A program made the position numbers and the translations under genes. Shown one piece after another: positions 37,474 through 46,112 of a stretch of 64,000 nucleotides of DNA. This DNA comes from Sphingomonas sp. G-3-2-10 (lineage in GTDB: Bacteria; Pseudomonadota; Alphaproteobacteria; Sphingomonadales; Sphingomonadaceae). The notes under the pieces were generated by a model, which saw nothing but the letters and a program-made list of their open reading frames with translations, did not search any database and had not been told where the DNA came from. The stretch is from contig NZ_JABBFY010000001.1 in the NCBI RefSeq assembly GCF_012927115.1, positions 806,001-870,000 of the forward strand, read 5' to 3'. Positions within the stretch are counted from its first letter, which is position 1. Every line of letters begins with the position of its first letter.

Positions 37474-38001
37474 ATGCGGATTACTGCGATCTCGGCGGCG
37501 TGCGCGCTGATGCTGCTGACGGTTTCCTCGGCGCTCGTGGCCCAGAAGCCCGACGACCAGATCGATCCGAAGTCCGTTTCGCTGGTGCAGGAAGGCCGCA
37601 CGGCGCAGGCTGCCGGCAATATCGATGGCGCGACCGATGCGTTCGAAGCCGCGCTCGTGGTCGATCCCCGCAATCGTGCCGCCTATGTCGCGCTGGCCGA
37701 GATTGCGCGGACGCGCGGCCTGCCGGGCAAGGCGATCCGCCTGTATCGCGAAGCCCTGCTGCTCGAGCCGAACGACCTGACCGCGCTGCGCGGGCAGGGC
37801 GAGGCGATGGTGCAGAAGGGCGCGGTCGAGAAGGCCAACCAGAATCTGGCGCGGATCAAGACGATTTGCGGCACGCGTCCGTGCAACGATGCCACCGTGC
37901 TTGCCGCGGCGATCGCCAAGGGGCCGCCGGCCAACGTCACCGCGAACAACCTGCCGCAGGCGCCGTCGCCCGCGACTCCGGCGCCCGCCGCTAAGCCGTA
38001 A
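37474..38001 (+). CDS. Secreted tetratricopeptide-repeat protein
   Basis: A 175-residue periplasmic protein. It has a signal peptide ending SSALVAQ and two TPR-like helical pairs ([23 protein letters not shown] and [26 protein letters not shown]). The C-terminal tail is alanine/proline-rich. The start at 37474 is supported by GGAG six bases upstream; the in-frame ATG at 37438 gives a longer form. Its 3' end overlaps the convergent ksgA by 11 bases. TPR proteins of this size mediate protein contacts; the partner is not known. Confidence 0.75.
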   Translation: MRITAISAACALMLLTVSSALVAQKPDDQIDPKSVSLVQEGRTAQAAGNIDGATDAFEAALVVDPRNRAAYVALAEIARTRGLPGKAIRLYREALLLEPNDLTALRGQGEAMVQKGAVEKANQNLARIKTICGTRPCNDATVLAAAIAKGPPANVTANNLPQAPSPATPAPAAKP

Positions 38002-38824
38002 GCGCGCGAGCCAGCGCGACGAACTCGTCGACCGAGACTGTCTCGGCCCGGCGAGCGGAATCGATGCCGATCCGCTCCATCGCATCGAGCGCGCCGGGCA
38101 CGCCCTTCAGGCTCTGGCGCAGCATCTTGCGCCGCTGGCCGAACGCGGCGGCGGTGAGGGTCTCGAGCGTCTTGAACCGCACGCCCGCCGGCTCTTCGGC
38201 GGGAACGATGTGCACCACCGCCGACATCACCTTGGGCGGCGGGGTGAAGGCCGATTTGTGGACCGTCATCGCGATCCGCGCGGTCGATCGCCACTGGGCC
38301 AGCACCGCCAGCCTACCATAGGCGTCGTCGTTCGCCTTGGACACGATCCGTTCGGCGACTTCCTTCTGGAACATCAGCGTCAGGCTGGCCCACCACGGTT
38401 CCCATTCGGCCGACAGCCAGCCGACCAGCAGCGCGGTGCCGACATTGTAGGGCAGGTTGGCGACGATGTGCGGCTTGCCGGTGAAGAGAGAGGGGACATC
38501 GACTTCGAGGGCGTCGCCTTCGATCACCCGCAGCTTGCCGGGATAGGCTCCGGCCAGTTCGGCGAGCGCGGGGATGCAGCGCCGGTCACGCTCGACCGCA
38601 ACCACATTGGCGCCCGCCGCCAGCAGCGCCCGCGTCAGGCCGCCGGGGCCGGGTCCGACCTCGAACACGTCCTGCCCGGTCAGATCACCCGGGACGCGCG
38701 CGATGCGGCCCAGCAACTGCCCGTCGAAGAGGAAATTCTGGCCCAGCGCCTTGCTGGCGGAAAGGCCATGCCGCTGGATGACGTCGCGCAGCGGGGGGAG
38801 GTTAGGCGAAGGAAGGTCGGTCAC
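37991..38824 (-). CDS. ksgA: 16S rRNA dimethyladenosine transferase
   Basis: Dimethylates two adjacent adenines near the 3' end of 16S rRNA during 30S maturation. Signature blocks are [10 protein letters not shown] at the start, the SAM site [14 protein letters not shown], and [15 protein letters not shown] with the NLPY catalytic motif. Length 277 fits. The start is GTG at 38824, overlapping the pdxA stop by four bases (GTGA). It is the last gene of the lptD-surA-pdxA-ksgA operon, an order shared with E. coli. Confidence 0.97.
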   Translation of the reverse strand: MTDLPSPNLPPLRDVIQRHGLSASKALGQNFLFDGQLLGRIARVPGDLTGQDVFEVGPGPGGLTRALLAAGANVVAVERDRRCIPALAELAGAYPGKLRVIEGDALEVDVPSLFTGKPHIVANLPYNVGTALLVGWLSAEWEPWWASLTLMFQKEVAERIVSKANDDAYGRLAVLAQWRSTARIAMTVHKSAFTPPPKVMSAVVHIVPAEEPAGVRFKTLETLTAAAFGQRRKMLRQSLKGVPGALDAMERIGIDSARRAETVSVDEFVALARALTA

Positions 38825-39834
38825 AGCGTTCCGCTGGCAGCCAGCTCCGCGCGGCGCAAGGCCGCTGTCGACGCCATGCGCAACGAAGCGATCATCGCGC
38901 CGGGATTGGCTTCGTCCTTGCCGGCGATCCCGAAGGCGGTGCCGTGGTCGGGCGAGGTCCGCACGATCGGCAGGCCCAGCGTGGTGTTCACGCCATCGTC
39001 GAAATGCAGCGTCTTCAGCGGCACCAGCGCCTGATCGTGATAGAGGCACAGCGCCACGTCATATCCGGCGCGGGCGCGGGCGTGGAACATGGTGTCCGCC
39101 GCGAACGGGCCGACCGCATCGATGCCTTCGTCGCGGAGCTGCTCGATCGCGGGCTTGATGAAATCGATCTCTTCCCGGCCTATAGCGCCGCCTTCTCCCG
39201 CGTGCGGGTTCAGCCCGGCAAAGGCCAGCCGGGGCTTTTCGATCCCGAAATTGCGGTACAGCCCGCGCGCGGTCACCCGTGCCTTGGCCACGATCAGGTC
39301 GATCGAGATCGCCGTGGGCACCTCGGCCAGCGGGATATGCACGGTGATCGGCACCACGCGGAGCGTGGGGCCCGCGAGCATCATCACGGCGTTGTCCTTC
39401 GAGATGCCGCACCGCTCGGCGACGAATTCGGTCTGGCCGGGATGGGTGAAGCCAACGCCGTAGAGCTGCGCCTTGGACACCGGGCCAGTCACCAGCGCGC
39501 TGGCAGCATCCGACCGGGTGAGGCCGACAGCGAGCTCGAGCGACTGAAGCGCGCAGCGGGCGCCATCGATATCCGGCGAACCCGGCACGATCTCGCCCAT
39601 ATCCGCCACGGAAATGACCGGCAGGGCGCTCGGGAAGACCCGTGCCGTTTCCTCGGGATCGCTGATCCGGACGACCGGACCGTCCCACACTGCCGCCACC
39701 GAGCGTTCGTCGCCCACCGCGAAGAAGGGCACGAGCGAATGAAGCTCGCGCGCCTTCCACGCCTTGGCGGTGATTTCCGGCCCGATCCCGGCGGGATCGC
39801 CCATCGCGACGGCAAGGGGTCGGAGGCTTTCCAC
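38821..39834 (-). CDS. pdxA: 4-hydroxythreonine-4-phosphate dehydrogenase
   Basis: Pyridoxal-phosphate biosynthesis enzyme that oxidises 4-phosphohydroxy-threonine with NAD(P). The start [15 protein letters not shown] is the family hallmark, followed by [21 protein letters not shown] and the metal-binding [10 protein letters not shown] and [12 protein letters not shown]. Length 337 is usual. It uses GTG at 39834. It lies between surA (14 bases) and ksgA (4-base overlap), the standard proteobacterial arrangement. Confidence 0.96.
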   Translation of the reverse strand: MESLRPLAVAMGDPAGIGPEITAKAWKARELHSLVPFFAVGDERSVAAVWDGPVVRISDPEETARVFPSALPVISVADMGEIVPGSPDIDGARCALQSLELAVGLTRSDAASALVTGPVSKAQLYGVGFTHPGQTEFVAERCGISKDNAVMMLAGPTLRVVPITVHIPLAEVPTAISIDLIVAKARVTARGLYRNFGIEKPRLAFAGLNPHAGEGGAIGREEIDFIKPAIEQLRDEGIDAVGPFAADTMFHARARAGYDVALCLYHDQALVPLKTLHFDDGVNTTLGLPIVRTSPDHGTAFGIAGKDEANPGAMIASLRMASTAALRRAELAASGTL

Positions 39835-39848
39835 CGCCCCGGCCGCCG

Positions 39849-41204
39849 TCAGCGGTATTCGATCAGCGCGTCGCGACGCAGGTCGCGCAGCATACGCGCG
39901 GCGCGCAGGTTGGTGCGCTGTTCCTCGATACGCTCGCGGATCGCGTCGGGCGAAGGCGGAACATATTCGCGGGGATCGTCACGCCCGCACAGCACCAGCA
40001 CGCGCACGCCCTGATCGATCGAGCCGAAGGGCTGGGTCGACTGGCCGATCTGCATCGGCAGCATGAGTTCCTGCAGCGCCGGCGGGAGCTGCTTGATCGT
40101 CATCGTGTCGTTGCTGATCACCTCGGCGCCGATCAGGCCGGCAACGCGTTCGGCGTCGCCGCAGCCCTGCATCGACTTGGTCGCTTCGGCGAACTGCGCC
40201 GCGCGGCTGGTCGCCTGCGCCTCGGTGGTGCCGGGAGCGAAGGTGATCGTCAGCTGCTTGAGGTTCAGCTTGGCGTCGCGCGGATCGGCGGTGGCGATTT
40301 TGCGGGTCTCGGCGAGGTAGAGGATCGAGAAGCCGCCGGGCACTTCGATCGGTCCCGCGACCTGGCCCGGGCTCATCTGGCCGCCATGCGTGGCCAGCTC
40401 AGGCGGAAGCATTGCGAGGCGGACCCAGCCGAGATCGCCATCGGTTGCGCGCGTCGATGCCTGGGAGTGAAGCCGCGCCAGCGCGCCGAACGGCTGGCCC
40501 TGCTTCATCTGTTCGATGATGCGCTGTTGCTGGGCGAAAACCTCATTCGCGCGATCGGGCGTCGCGTTCATGTAGATTTCGTAGAAGTGATATTCTTCAG
40601 TACCGGCGGCATCGGCGATGCGCTTGAGCATCGCAGCGATTTCGGCGTCGCTGACGCTGATGTCGACGCGGCGGCGCAGGACCCGGCTCCACGCGATTTC
40701 GCCTTCGATCTGGCGCTTGATCGAGCGTTCCGACGAACCGATCTGACGCAGCCAGGCGCGCATCTGATCCGGGGTCCGCTGGAAATTGCGAGCGACGCGG
40801 CTGAAGCTCTGGTCGACTTCGCCCTTGTCCACGGTGATCTTGTCGGCTGCGGCTGCCTGGATCTGCAGCGTCTCGTCGATCAGCTGGCGCAGGATCTGCA
40901 GGCGCAGCTGGTTCATTTCCTCGGGGTTAAGGCGCAACTGGTTCAGCCCGACGATCAGCGCCACGCGCTGCTCCACGTCGGTGCCGGTGATCACGTAATC
41001 GTTGACGATCGCAGTGGGCTTGCGGACGTTGGGATCCGCCTTGCCGAAGATCTGGAGGTTCGCGGGCAGGTCAAGACCGGCGACCGGCGGGCCCTGATCG
41101 TCGGGCACCACCTGAGCCATCGCAGGCACCGCGATCGCGGCGAGGCCGAACGCCAATACAGTCTTGCGGGCCACCCGGACCGCCGTCGCAACACCAATGT
41201 TCAC
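39849..41204 (-). CDS. surA: Periplasmic chaperone and peptidyl-prolyl isomerase
   Basis: Chaperone for outer-membrane proteins, needed for folding LptD. A signal peptide (about residues 12-32, ending AMAQ) is followed by the SurA N-terminal domain (DYVITGTDVEQRVALIVG) and a parvulin-type domain at about residues 205-305 (HFYEIYMNATPDRA, LGWVRLAMLPPELA, ETRKIA). A single parvulin copy is seen rather than the two of E. coli, as in many alphaproteobacteria. The start is GTG at 41204; a second GTG 33 bases later is also possible. It follows lptD after a 170-base gap with a hairpin. Confidence 0.93.
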   Translation of the reverse strand: MNIGVATAVRVARKTVLAFGLAAIAVPAMAQVVPDDQGPPVAGLDLPANLQIFGKADPNVRKPTAIVNDYVITGTDVEQRVALIVGLNQLRLNPEEMNQLRLQILRQLIDETLQIQAAAADKITVDKGEVDQSFSRVARNFQRTPDQMRAWLRQIGSSERSIKRQIEGEIAWSRVLRRRVDISVSDAEIAAMLKRIADAAGTEEYHFYEIYMNATPDRANEVFAQQQRIIEQMKQGQPFGALARLHSQASTRATDGDLGWVRLAMLPPELATHGGQMSPGQVAGPIEVPGGFSILYLAETRKIATADPRDAKLNLKQLTITFAPGTTEAQATSRAAQFAEATKSMQGCGDAERVAGLIGAEVISNDTMTIKQLPPALQELMLPMQIGQSTQPFGSIDQGVRVLVLCGRDDPREYVPPSPDAIRERIEEQRTNLRAARMLRDLRRDALIEYR

Positions 41205-41304
41205 GTAAACCTTGCCCTCATCCTATCCGGGGATTGCGCCGCTTAATCGTCAATTGTGCCTGAACCAAGGCTTTATGATGTTTGCCACACCTGCCGGCTC
41301 TCCC

Positions 41305-41346
41305 ACCCGGCCACCCAACGGCAGGTTATTCTATGGGTGGCCGGGT
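41305..41346. other. Long hairpin between lptD and surA
   Basis: Twelve-base arms ACCCGGCCACCC (41305-41316) and GGGTGGCCGGGT (41335-41346) are perfectly complementary and extend further with few mismatches. It lies in the 170-base gap of an operon, with no U run. It may trim or slow the transcript, giving different levels of lptD and surA. Confidence 0.55.
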
Positions 41347-41374
41347 AGGGGAGCGGACAGGTGCCGCGAAGAAC

Positions 41375-43678
41375 TTAACGCCCCAGGTTCTTGAACGAAA
41401 GGCTCAGCAGATAGCTGTTGCCGCGCCGCGCATCGCCGGTTGTCTCATAGTCGCGCTTCCAAGTCAGACCCAGCCGCAGGCAATCGTCCTCATAAGTGAT
41501 GCCGAGCCTGTGGCGGACCGGCTGGAAGCCATCCGAAACCGACAATATGTCCTCGTTCCGGTCGGTCAAGTCGATCAGCGCGGAACCGGACAGCGACCAG
41601 TAGCGCGCGATCTGCACGCGGGCGCCGATGCGCGCCTCCTCGCGGTCCTGAAGATCCTCCAGCGCCGGGCCGATGTTGCGGTTAAGGCGCAGATAGCCGA
41701 GCGACACGTAGGTGCTGCGCGAACCGACCGTCATGTCGACTTCGTTGCGGCGGAAGGCGAGGCCGTCCTTGTCGATGCGATAGCGGTGCGTGAAGGTCAC
41801 GAAGTCGCGGAAGCGGATGACGGTGCGTCCGACAAAGTCCGAGACGCGATCGTTCAGGCCGGTGCCGTCGGGGAAGATCGTGAGCGGGCGCGACGAGAAG
41901 CGGTAGCTCTGGCCGATATTCGCATCCAGACTGAACCCCGGCAGATACAGCGCATATTCGACGCCCCATGTGACGCGGCTCGAATCCTCGAACCGGTCGT
42001 AGCCGGGGAAGCGATTGAGCGCGAAAAGGTTCGAATCCTCGAGATCGACCGCGCGGGCGTCTTCGTTGGGAATGTCGATATTGTTGGTGCGCGGCGCGGC
42101 AACGACCTGGACGCGCGGCGTGATCCGCTGCGTACCGCCGAGGAACTCGCCGACCAGCGGCCATTTCATGTCGAGCGCGCCGGCAGCGACGCCGCGGAAG
42201 CTAAAGCCTTCGTCGCCGCGATAGCCCGCCACGGTGGTCAGCAGCGTATCGTGCGCATTGTACACGTCGGCGCGGCCATAGGCGGTGAGAGTGATTTCCT
42301 GACCCCAAGCGGTCAGGCGGCGGAGGTCCCAGCGGGCCGAAGCAAAGGCGCGCTGCGAATCCTGTCCGCCGGTGCGGGCGATCGCCAGCGTGTTGAGCTG
42401 AAGCTCGACCCGGCCGCCGACGAGACCTTCATTGAACCGCTTGCGGTAATCGATCTCGGGCAGGACGAAGGGCTGCAGCCCCTGCCGTTCGCCCACGCGC
42501 AACGTCTGCACCGCCCAGCCGTTGATCGAGAAATAGCTGTTCTCGTCGATCCGCTCGACGCGCACATTGTTGCGCAGGCGATCGTCGCGGCTGATATCGT
42601 AGCGGCGCAGGAAGGTGCGGTCGCTGGTGAGGCGGATCGAGCCGCTGACCGCCCAGTTCGGAGTCAGCTGATAGCGGCCATTGGCATCGAGATAGCCGCG
42701 GAAATCGTTCTTCGAAGTCGCGGGGGTCACCGGAACGGTGAGGTCGTCGGCGCGGCGGCTATAGGTGCCATAGGCCGAGACGCGGAAGGCGCCGAGCGTG
42801 TTCAACTCGCGATATTCGGCCTGCACCATCGGCAGCACCGCGCTGTAGATGCGCGGCGTGACGGTCAGGTCGCGATTGGGCGCGAGGCTGAAGAAATAAG
42901 GCAGACTCATCTGCAACCCGTTGGTCCGGCTGTACCGGATGTCGGGCATCAGGAAGCCGTCGTCGCTCTTGCCGCCCACCGGATGCGAGAAGACCGGGAG
43001 CGGGATGGTGGCGAAGCCAAACACCGAGACGCGCGCGCCGGTGTAGCGCAGGCGGCCGCTGTCGGGATTATAGACCACCTTGTCGGCAGTGATCTTCCAG
43101 CTCGGTTCCTTGGGGCAGCCGTCCGCGCCGGTCACCGTGCAGGGCGTGTAGGCAGCATTGCGGACGGTGATGATGCCGTTCTCGTTGCGCTCGCCCCGTT
43201 CGGCGGCGATGCGGCCGCCGGCTTCGAGCACGACCAGCATGTTCTGGACCACGCCGTCCTTCAGCGAATCGGTCAGCTCGATCCTGTCGCCATAGGCTTC
43301 GTCGCCGGCGGGATTGGTGACGACAATATTGCCTTCTGCCACGACCTGGCCGGTGGTGCGGTTCCACGTCACCTTGTCGGCGCGCAGACGGTCGCTGCGG
43401 CGGTACATGCGGACATCGCCGGTAGCGATTACCGTATCCGTGTCGTTGTCATATTCGAGCAGATCGGCCGAAAACTGGACCTGATCCGGATCGTCGGGCA
43501 GCGCGGTGGGCGAGGGCGGGGCGGGATCGACCGGCCGGTCCTGAAGACTGGGCGCGGCATCATCCTGTGGCGCGGGGACGGGCGGCGGGGCCACGTCCTG
43601 CGCGTGCGCGCCTCCTGCCAGGCACAATGCCAATGGCAGCGCGCCCGAAAGCAACAGGGCGTTGCGCGTCCCGACCAT
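41375..43678 (-). CDS. lptD: LPS-assembly outer-membrane protein LptD
   Basis: Inserts lipopolysaccharide into the outer leaflet with LptE. A signal peptide (MVGTRNALLLSGALPLALCLAGGAHAQ) is followed by the OstA/LptA-like jellyroll (LEYDNDTDTVIATGDVRMYRRSDRL) and a large beta-barrel, ending in SYLLSLSFKNLGR with an aromatic-rich strand. About 767 residues fit the family. The start at 43678 has a purine-rich site directly upstream; the GTG at 43696 would add six residues. It opens the operon that includes its own chaperone surA. Confidence 0.96.
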   Translation of the reverse strand: MVGTRNALLLSGALPLALCLAGGAHAQDVAPPPVPAPQDDAAPSLQDRPVDPAPPSPTALPDDPDQVQFSADLLEYDNDTDTVIATGDVRMYRRSDRLRADKVTWNRTTGQVVAEGNIVVTNPAGDEAYGDRIELTDSLKDGVVQNMLVVLEAGGRIAAERGERNENGIITVRNAAYTPCTVTGADGCPKEPSWKITADKVVYNPDSGRLRYTGARVSVFGFATIPLPVFSHPVGGKSDDGFLMPDIRYSRTNGLQMSLPYFFSLAPNRDLTVTPRIYSAVLPMVQAEYRELNTLGAFRVSAYGTYSRRADDLTVPVTPATSKNDFRGYLDANGRYQLTPNWAVSGSIRLTSDRTFLRRYDISRDDRLRNNVRVERIDENSYFSINGWAVQTLRVGERQGLQPFVLPEIDYRKRFNEGLVGGRVELQLNTLAIARTGGQDSQRAFASARWDLRRLTAWGQEITLTAYGRADVYNAHDTLLTTVAGYRGDEGFSFRGVAAGALDMKWPLVGEFLGGTQRITPRVQVVAAPRTNNIDIPNEDARAVDLEDSNLFALNRFPGYDRFEDSSRVTWGVEYALYLPGFSLDANIGQSYRFSSRPLTIFPDGTGLNDRVSDFVGRTVIRFRDFVTFTHRYRIDKDGLAFRRNEVDMTVGSRSTYVSLGYLRLNRNIGPALEDLQDREEARIGARVQIARYWSLSGSALIDLTDRNEDILSVSDGFQPVRHRLGITYEDDCLRLGLTWKRDYETTGDARRGNSYLLSLSFKNLGR

Positions 43679-43788
43679 TCCCACCTTCTGTATCACTCCC
43701 GCGCGGCGCCTTGTGCTGCCCTATCGCACCGGTTCGTGCGTCGCAACGCCGCGTTGGCCTCCAACGCACGACACGCTAACAAGGAACC

Positions 43789-44229
43789 ATGCAGGTCGAT
43801 TTCTACCATCTGACGCACCGGCCCCTCGACCGCGTGCTGCCGCAGATCGCCCAGAAAGTGCTGGAAAGCGGCGGACGGCTGCTGGTTGTCGCGGGGGACG
43901 AGGGCGCGCGGGCGCGGCTGGATTCCGCGCTATGGACCTTCTCGCCCGAGAGTTTCCTGCCCCACGGACAGGCCGGTGGGGAGGATGATTCGCGCCAGCC
44001 GGTGCTGATCGCGGGTGAAACCGAGGCGGGCAACGGGGCGCGGAACATCGCGCTGGCCGACGGCGTGTGGCGCGAGGCGGCGCTGGGGTTCGACCGGGCG
44101 TTCCACTTCTTTGACGAAGAGAAGATCGCCGAGGCGCGGCTGGCTTGGAAGGGGCTGGCCGAGCGCGAGGGCGTGACTCGCAATTACTGGAAGCAGAACG
44201 ACGCGGGGCGCTGGGAGAAAGTGGCCTAG
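43789..44229 (+). CDS. holC: DNA polymerase III chi subunit
   Basis: Clamp-loader accessory subunit that links the loader to single-strand binding protein. The product is 146 residues: MQVDFYHLTHRPLDRVLPQIAQKVL is the family start and VLIAGETEAGNGARNIALAD and DRAFHFFDE are conserved positions. The gene is divergent from lptD over about 110 bases. Its partner holD lies elsewhere. It precedes ndk by 109 bases, with no clear operon link. Confidence 0.92.
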   Translation: MQVDFYHLTHRPLDRVLPQIAQKVLESGGRLLVVAGDEGARARLDSALWTFSPESFLPHGQAGGEDDSRQPVLIAGETEAGNGARNIALADGVWREAALGFDRAFHFFDEEKIAEARLAWKGLAEREGVTRNYWKQNDAGRWEKVA

Positions 44230-44338
44230 CGCGCGTGCACTTCAGCGCTTCAAGTCGCTGCCCCCGCTTGCATCCTGACCGCGAGAAGATTAGGGAGCCG
44301 CGACTTTTCCACAACTCAAATAATGGAGCCGCACGGCC

Positions 44339-44761
44339 ATGGCCGCGACCCGGACCTTTTCGATCATCAAGCCCGATGCCACCCGCCGCAACCTGACCGG
44401 CGCGGTCACCAAGATGCTGGAGGAAGCCGGCCTGCGCGTCGTCGCTTCCAAGCGCATCCTGATGAGCAAGGAACAGGCCGAAGGCTTTTACGGCGTCCAC
44501 AAGGAGCGCCCTTTCTTCAACGACCTGGTCAGCTTCATGACCTCGGGTCCGGTCGTGGTTCAGGTTCTGGAAGGCGAGAACGCCGTCCAGGCCAACCGCG
44601 ACATCATGGGCGCGACCAACCCGGCCAATGCCGACGCCGGCACGATCCGCAAGGAGCTGGCGGAGTCGATCGAAGCGAACTCGGTCCACGGTTCGGACTC
44701 GGAAGAGAATGCGGCGATCGAAATCGCGTTCTTCTTCAAGCCGGAAGAAATCGTCGGCTGA
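44339..44761 (+). CDS. ndk: Nucleoside diphosphate kinase
   Basis: Transfers phosphate from ATP to nucleoside diphosphates through a phosphohistidine. The catalytic H117 sits in NSVHGSDS, and the N-terminal [13 protein letters not shown] is highly conserved. Length 140 is exact for the family. It ends before a clear Rho-independent terminator. The gene is the last of the holC-ndk pair and probably has its own promoter in the 109-base gap. Confidence 0.98.
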   Translation: MAATRTFSIIKPDATRRNLTGAVTKMLEEAGLRVVASKRILMSKEQAEGFYGVHKERPFFNDLVSFMTSGPVVVQVLEGENAVQANRDIMGATNPANADAGTIRKELAESIEANSVHGSDSEENAAIEIAFFFKPEEIVG

Positions 44762-44801
44762 TCCGCGCCCGGTTCGCCGGGATTGCGCCGATGTGAAAAA
44801 G

Positions 44802-44839
44802 AACCCTCTCTCGCACCAGGCGAGGGAGGGTTTCTTTTT
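44802..44839. terminator. Bidirectional Rho-independent terminator
   Basis: Stem AACCCTCTCTCGC (44802-44814) pairs with GCGAGGGAGGGTT (from 44820) around a short loop, flanked by A runs on one side and TTTCTTTTT on the other. It therefore can end both ndk and the convergent racemase-like gene. The arms resemble the CCTCTCCC repeat family. Confidence 0.85.
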
Positions 44840-44847
44840 GGGCTGGG

Positions 44848-45963
44848 TCAGAGCGGCTGGGCGTAGTCGCGCATCGCCTGTTCGGTGGGGGTGCATCCGG
44901 CCCCCGGTTCGTCAGGAAGCGCATAGGCGCCGTCCCGCACCAGGATGGGCTCGACGAAACAGTCGCGGATCCACGGGATATATTCGAGCATCGTCGTAGC
45001 TGGATGCCAGAACGAGAGATGGACATGGACCTGCCCCATGTCGCCGACATGCGCGACCACCGGGCGGCGGCGGCCATGCGCGGCGTCGGCGACGCGGATA
45101 TATTCGGTGATCCCGGCAAGACGGGTCACGTCGGGCTGGACATAGTGCAGCGCGTCGGCATCGAGGAAGGTCTGGAACGCCTCGGCGGTATAAAGCTGCT
45201 CGCCCAGCGCGATCGGGATCGACGTGGATGCGGCGAGTTCGGCATGGCCGTGCATATCGTCATACCATAGAGGCTCCTCCAGCCAGAAGATGTCGAGGCC
45301 CTCGGCGCGGGCGCAGAAGCGCTTGCAAGTGGGGAGGTTCCATTTGCCGTTGGCGTCGACCGCGATCGTGACATCGTCGCCGAGCCGCTGACGCACTGCC
45401 GCGATCCGATCGACATCGATCATCGGATCGTCATGGCCGACCTTGAGTTTGATCCGGCGGAAGCCGTCTTCCTCCACGGCCCGCGCACAGCCGCTGACCA
45501 GCCCGTCCTTCGGCACCGAGAGCCAGCCGATGTCGGTGTTGTAGGCTTCCAGCCGGTCCACCGTGGCGCCGCCGAGCAGTTTCCACAGCGGCAGCCCGGC
45601 CTTTTTCGCGCGCAGATCCCAGAGCGCGATGTCGATCGCCGCCAGCGCGAGATGGACGATGCCCGCGCGGCCGACCCACTGGATCGCAGGATGGCGCGCC
45701 AGCTTGTGCCACAGCCGGTCACCGTCATGCGCATCCTCGCCTTCGAGCAAGGGCGCGTAGCAATTGCGGATGCAGGCGGCGATCAGCCGGTCCGACGGCA
45801 GATGCGCATGGGTGCCGGTGAAGCCATAACCGACCAGCCCGTCGGCAGTGGCGATGCGCGCGCCGACGATGCCCCAGTGCGATATGGTGTTGGTCGAATC
45901 CGAGATGGTGCCGCGCGCGATCGGCGCGTGAAGAATGAACGGCTCGACCGATACGATTCGCAT
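44848..45963 (-). CDS. Mandelate racemase / sugar-acid dehydratase of the enolase superfamily
   Basis: TIM-barrel enzyme that abstracts an alpha-proton from a carboxylic acid, most likely dehydrating a sugar acid. All mandelate-racemase-subgroup residues are present: K172-L-K174, metal ligands D203, E229 and E255, and the D278/H305 dyad, each offset by a constant eight residues from mandelate racemase. Length 371 matches. The start at 45963 has AAGGAGGGG directly upstream. Being divergent from a fucosidase-like gene, a fuconate or similar sugar-acid substrate is likely but not proven. Confidence 0.88.
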   Translation of the reverse strand: MRIVSVEPFILHAPIARGTISDSTNTISHWGIVGARIATADGLVGYGFTGTHAHLPSDRLIAACIRNCYAPLLEGEDAHDGDRLWHKLARHPAIQWVGRAGIVHLALAAIDIALWDLRAKKAGLPLWKLLGGATVDRLEAYNTDIGWLSVPKDGLVSGCARAVEEDGFRRIKLKVGHDDPMIDVDRIAAVRQRLGDDVTIAVDANGKWNLPTCKRFCARAEGLDIFWLEEPLWYDDMHGHAELAASTSIPIALGEQLYTAEAFQTFLDADALHYVQPDVTRLAGITEYIRVADAAHGRRRPVVAHVGDMGQVHVHLSFWHPATTMLEYIPWIRDCFVEPILVRDGAYALPDEPGAGCTPTEQAMRDYAQPL

Positions 45964-46011
45964 TTCCCCTCCTTCGGACCCTCGCCATGTTTGCGGCGAA
46001 TGTTTCATTAT

Positions 46012-46026
46012 TGACACGTTGTGTCA
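46012..46026. promoter_or_regulatory. Palindromic operator between racemase-like and fucosidase-like genes
   Basis: TGACAC-GTT-GTGTCA is a perfect inverted repeat, with another TGACAC half-site at 46031-46036. It lies in the 149-base divergent gap, in the right place to control both genes. The geometry suits a dimeric regulator such as a GntR or LacI protein, which is not in the window. Confidence 0.5.
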
Positions 46027-46112
46027 TGGATGACACTTACTTGCAAGGTCCGGCGCTGACGCCAGCAAGCAATGCGGCGCGGCCCGGGCGTGTCTGGAGA
46101 GGGGCAGAACGG

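Noticed and set aside
41282..43813. Plus-strand open frame of 843 codons
   Set aside because: It is antisense to lptD with low-complexity composition and no domain; lptD itself has a signal peptide and full family features.
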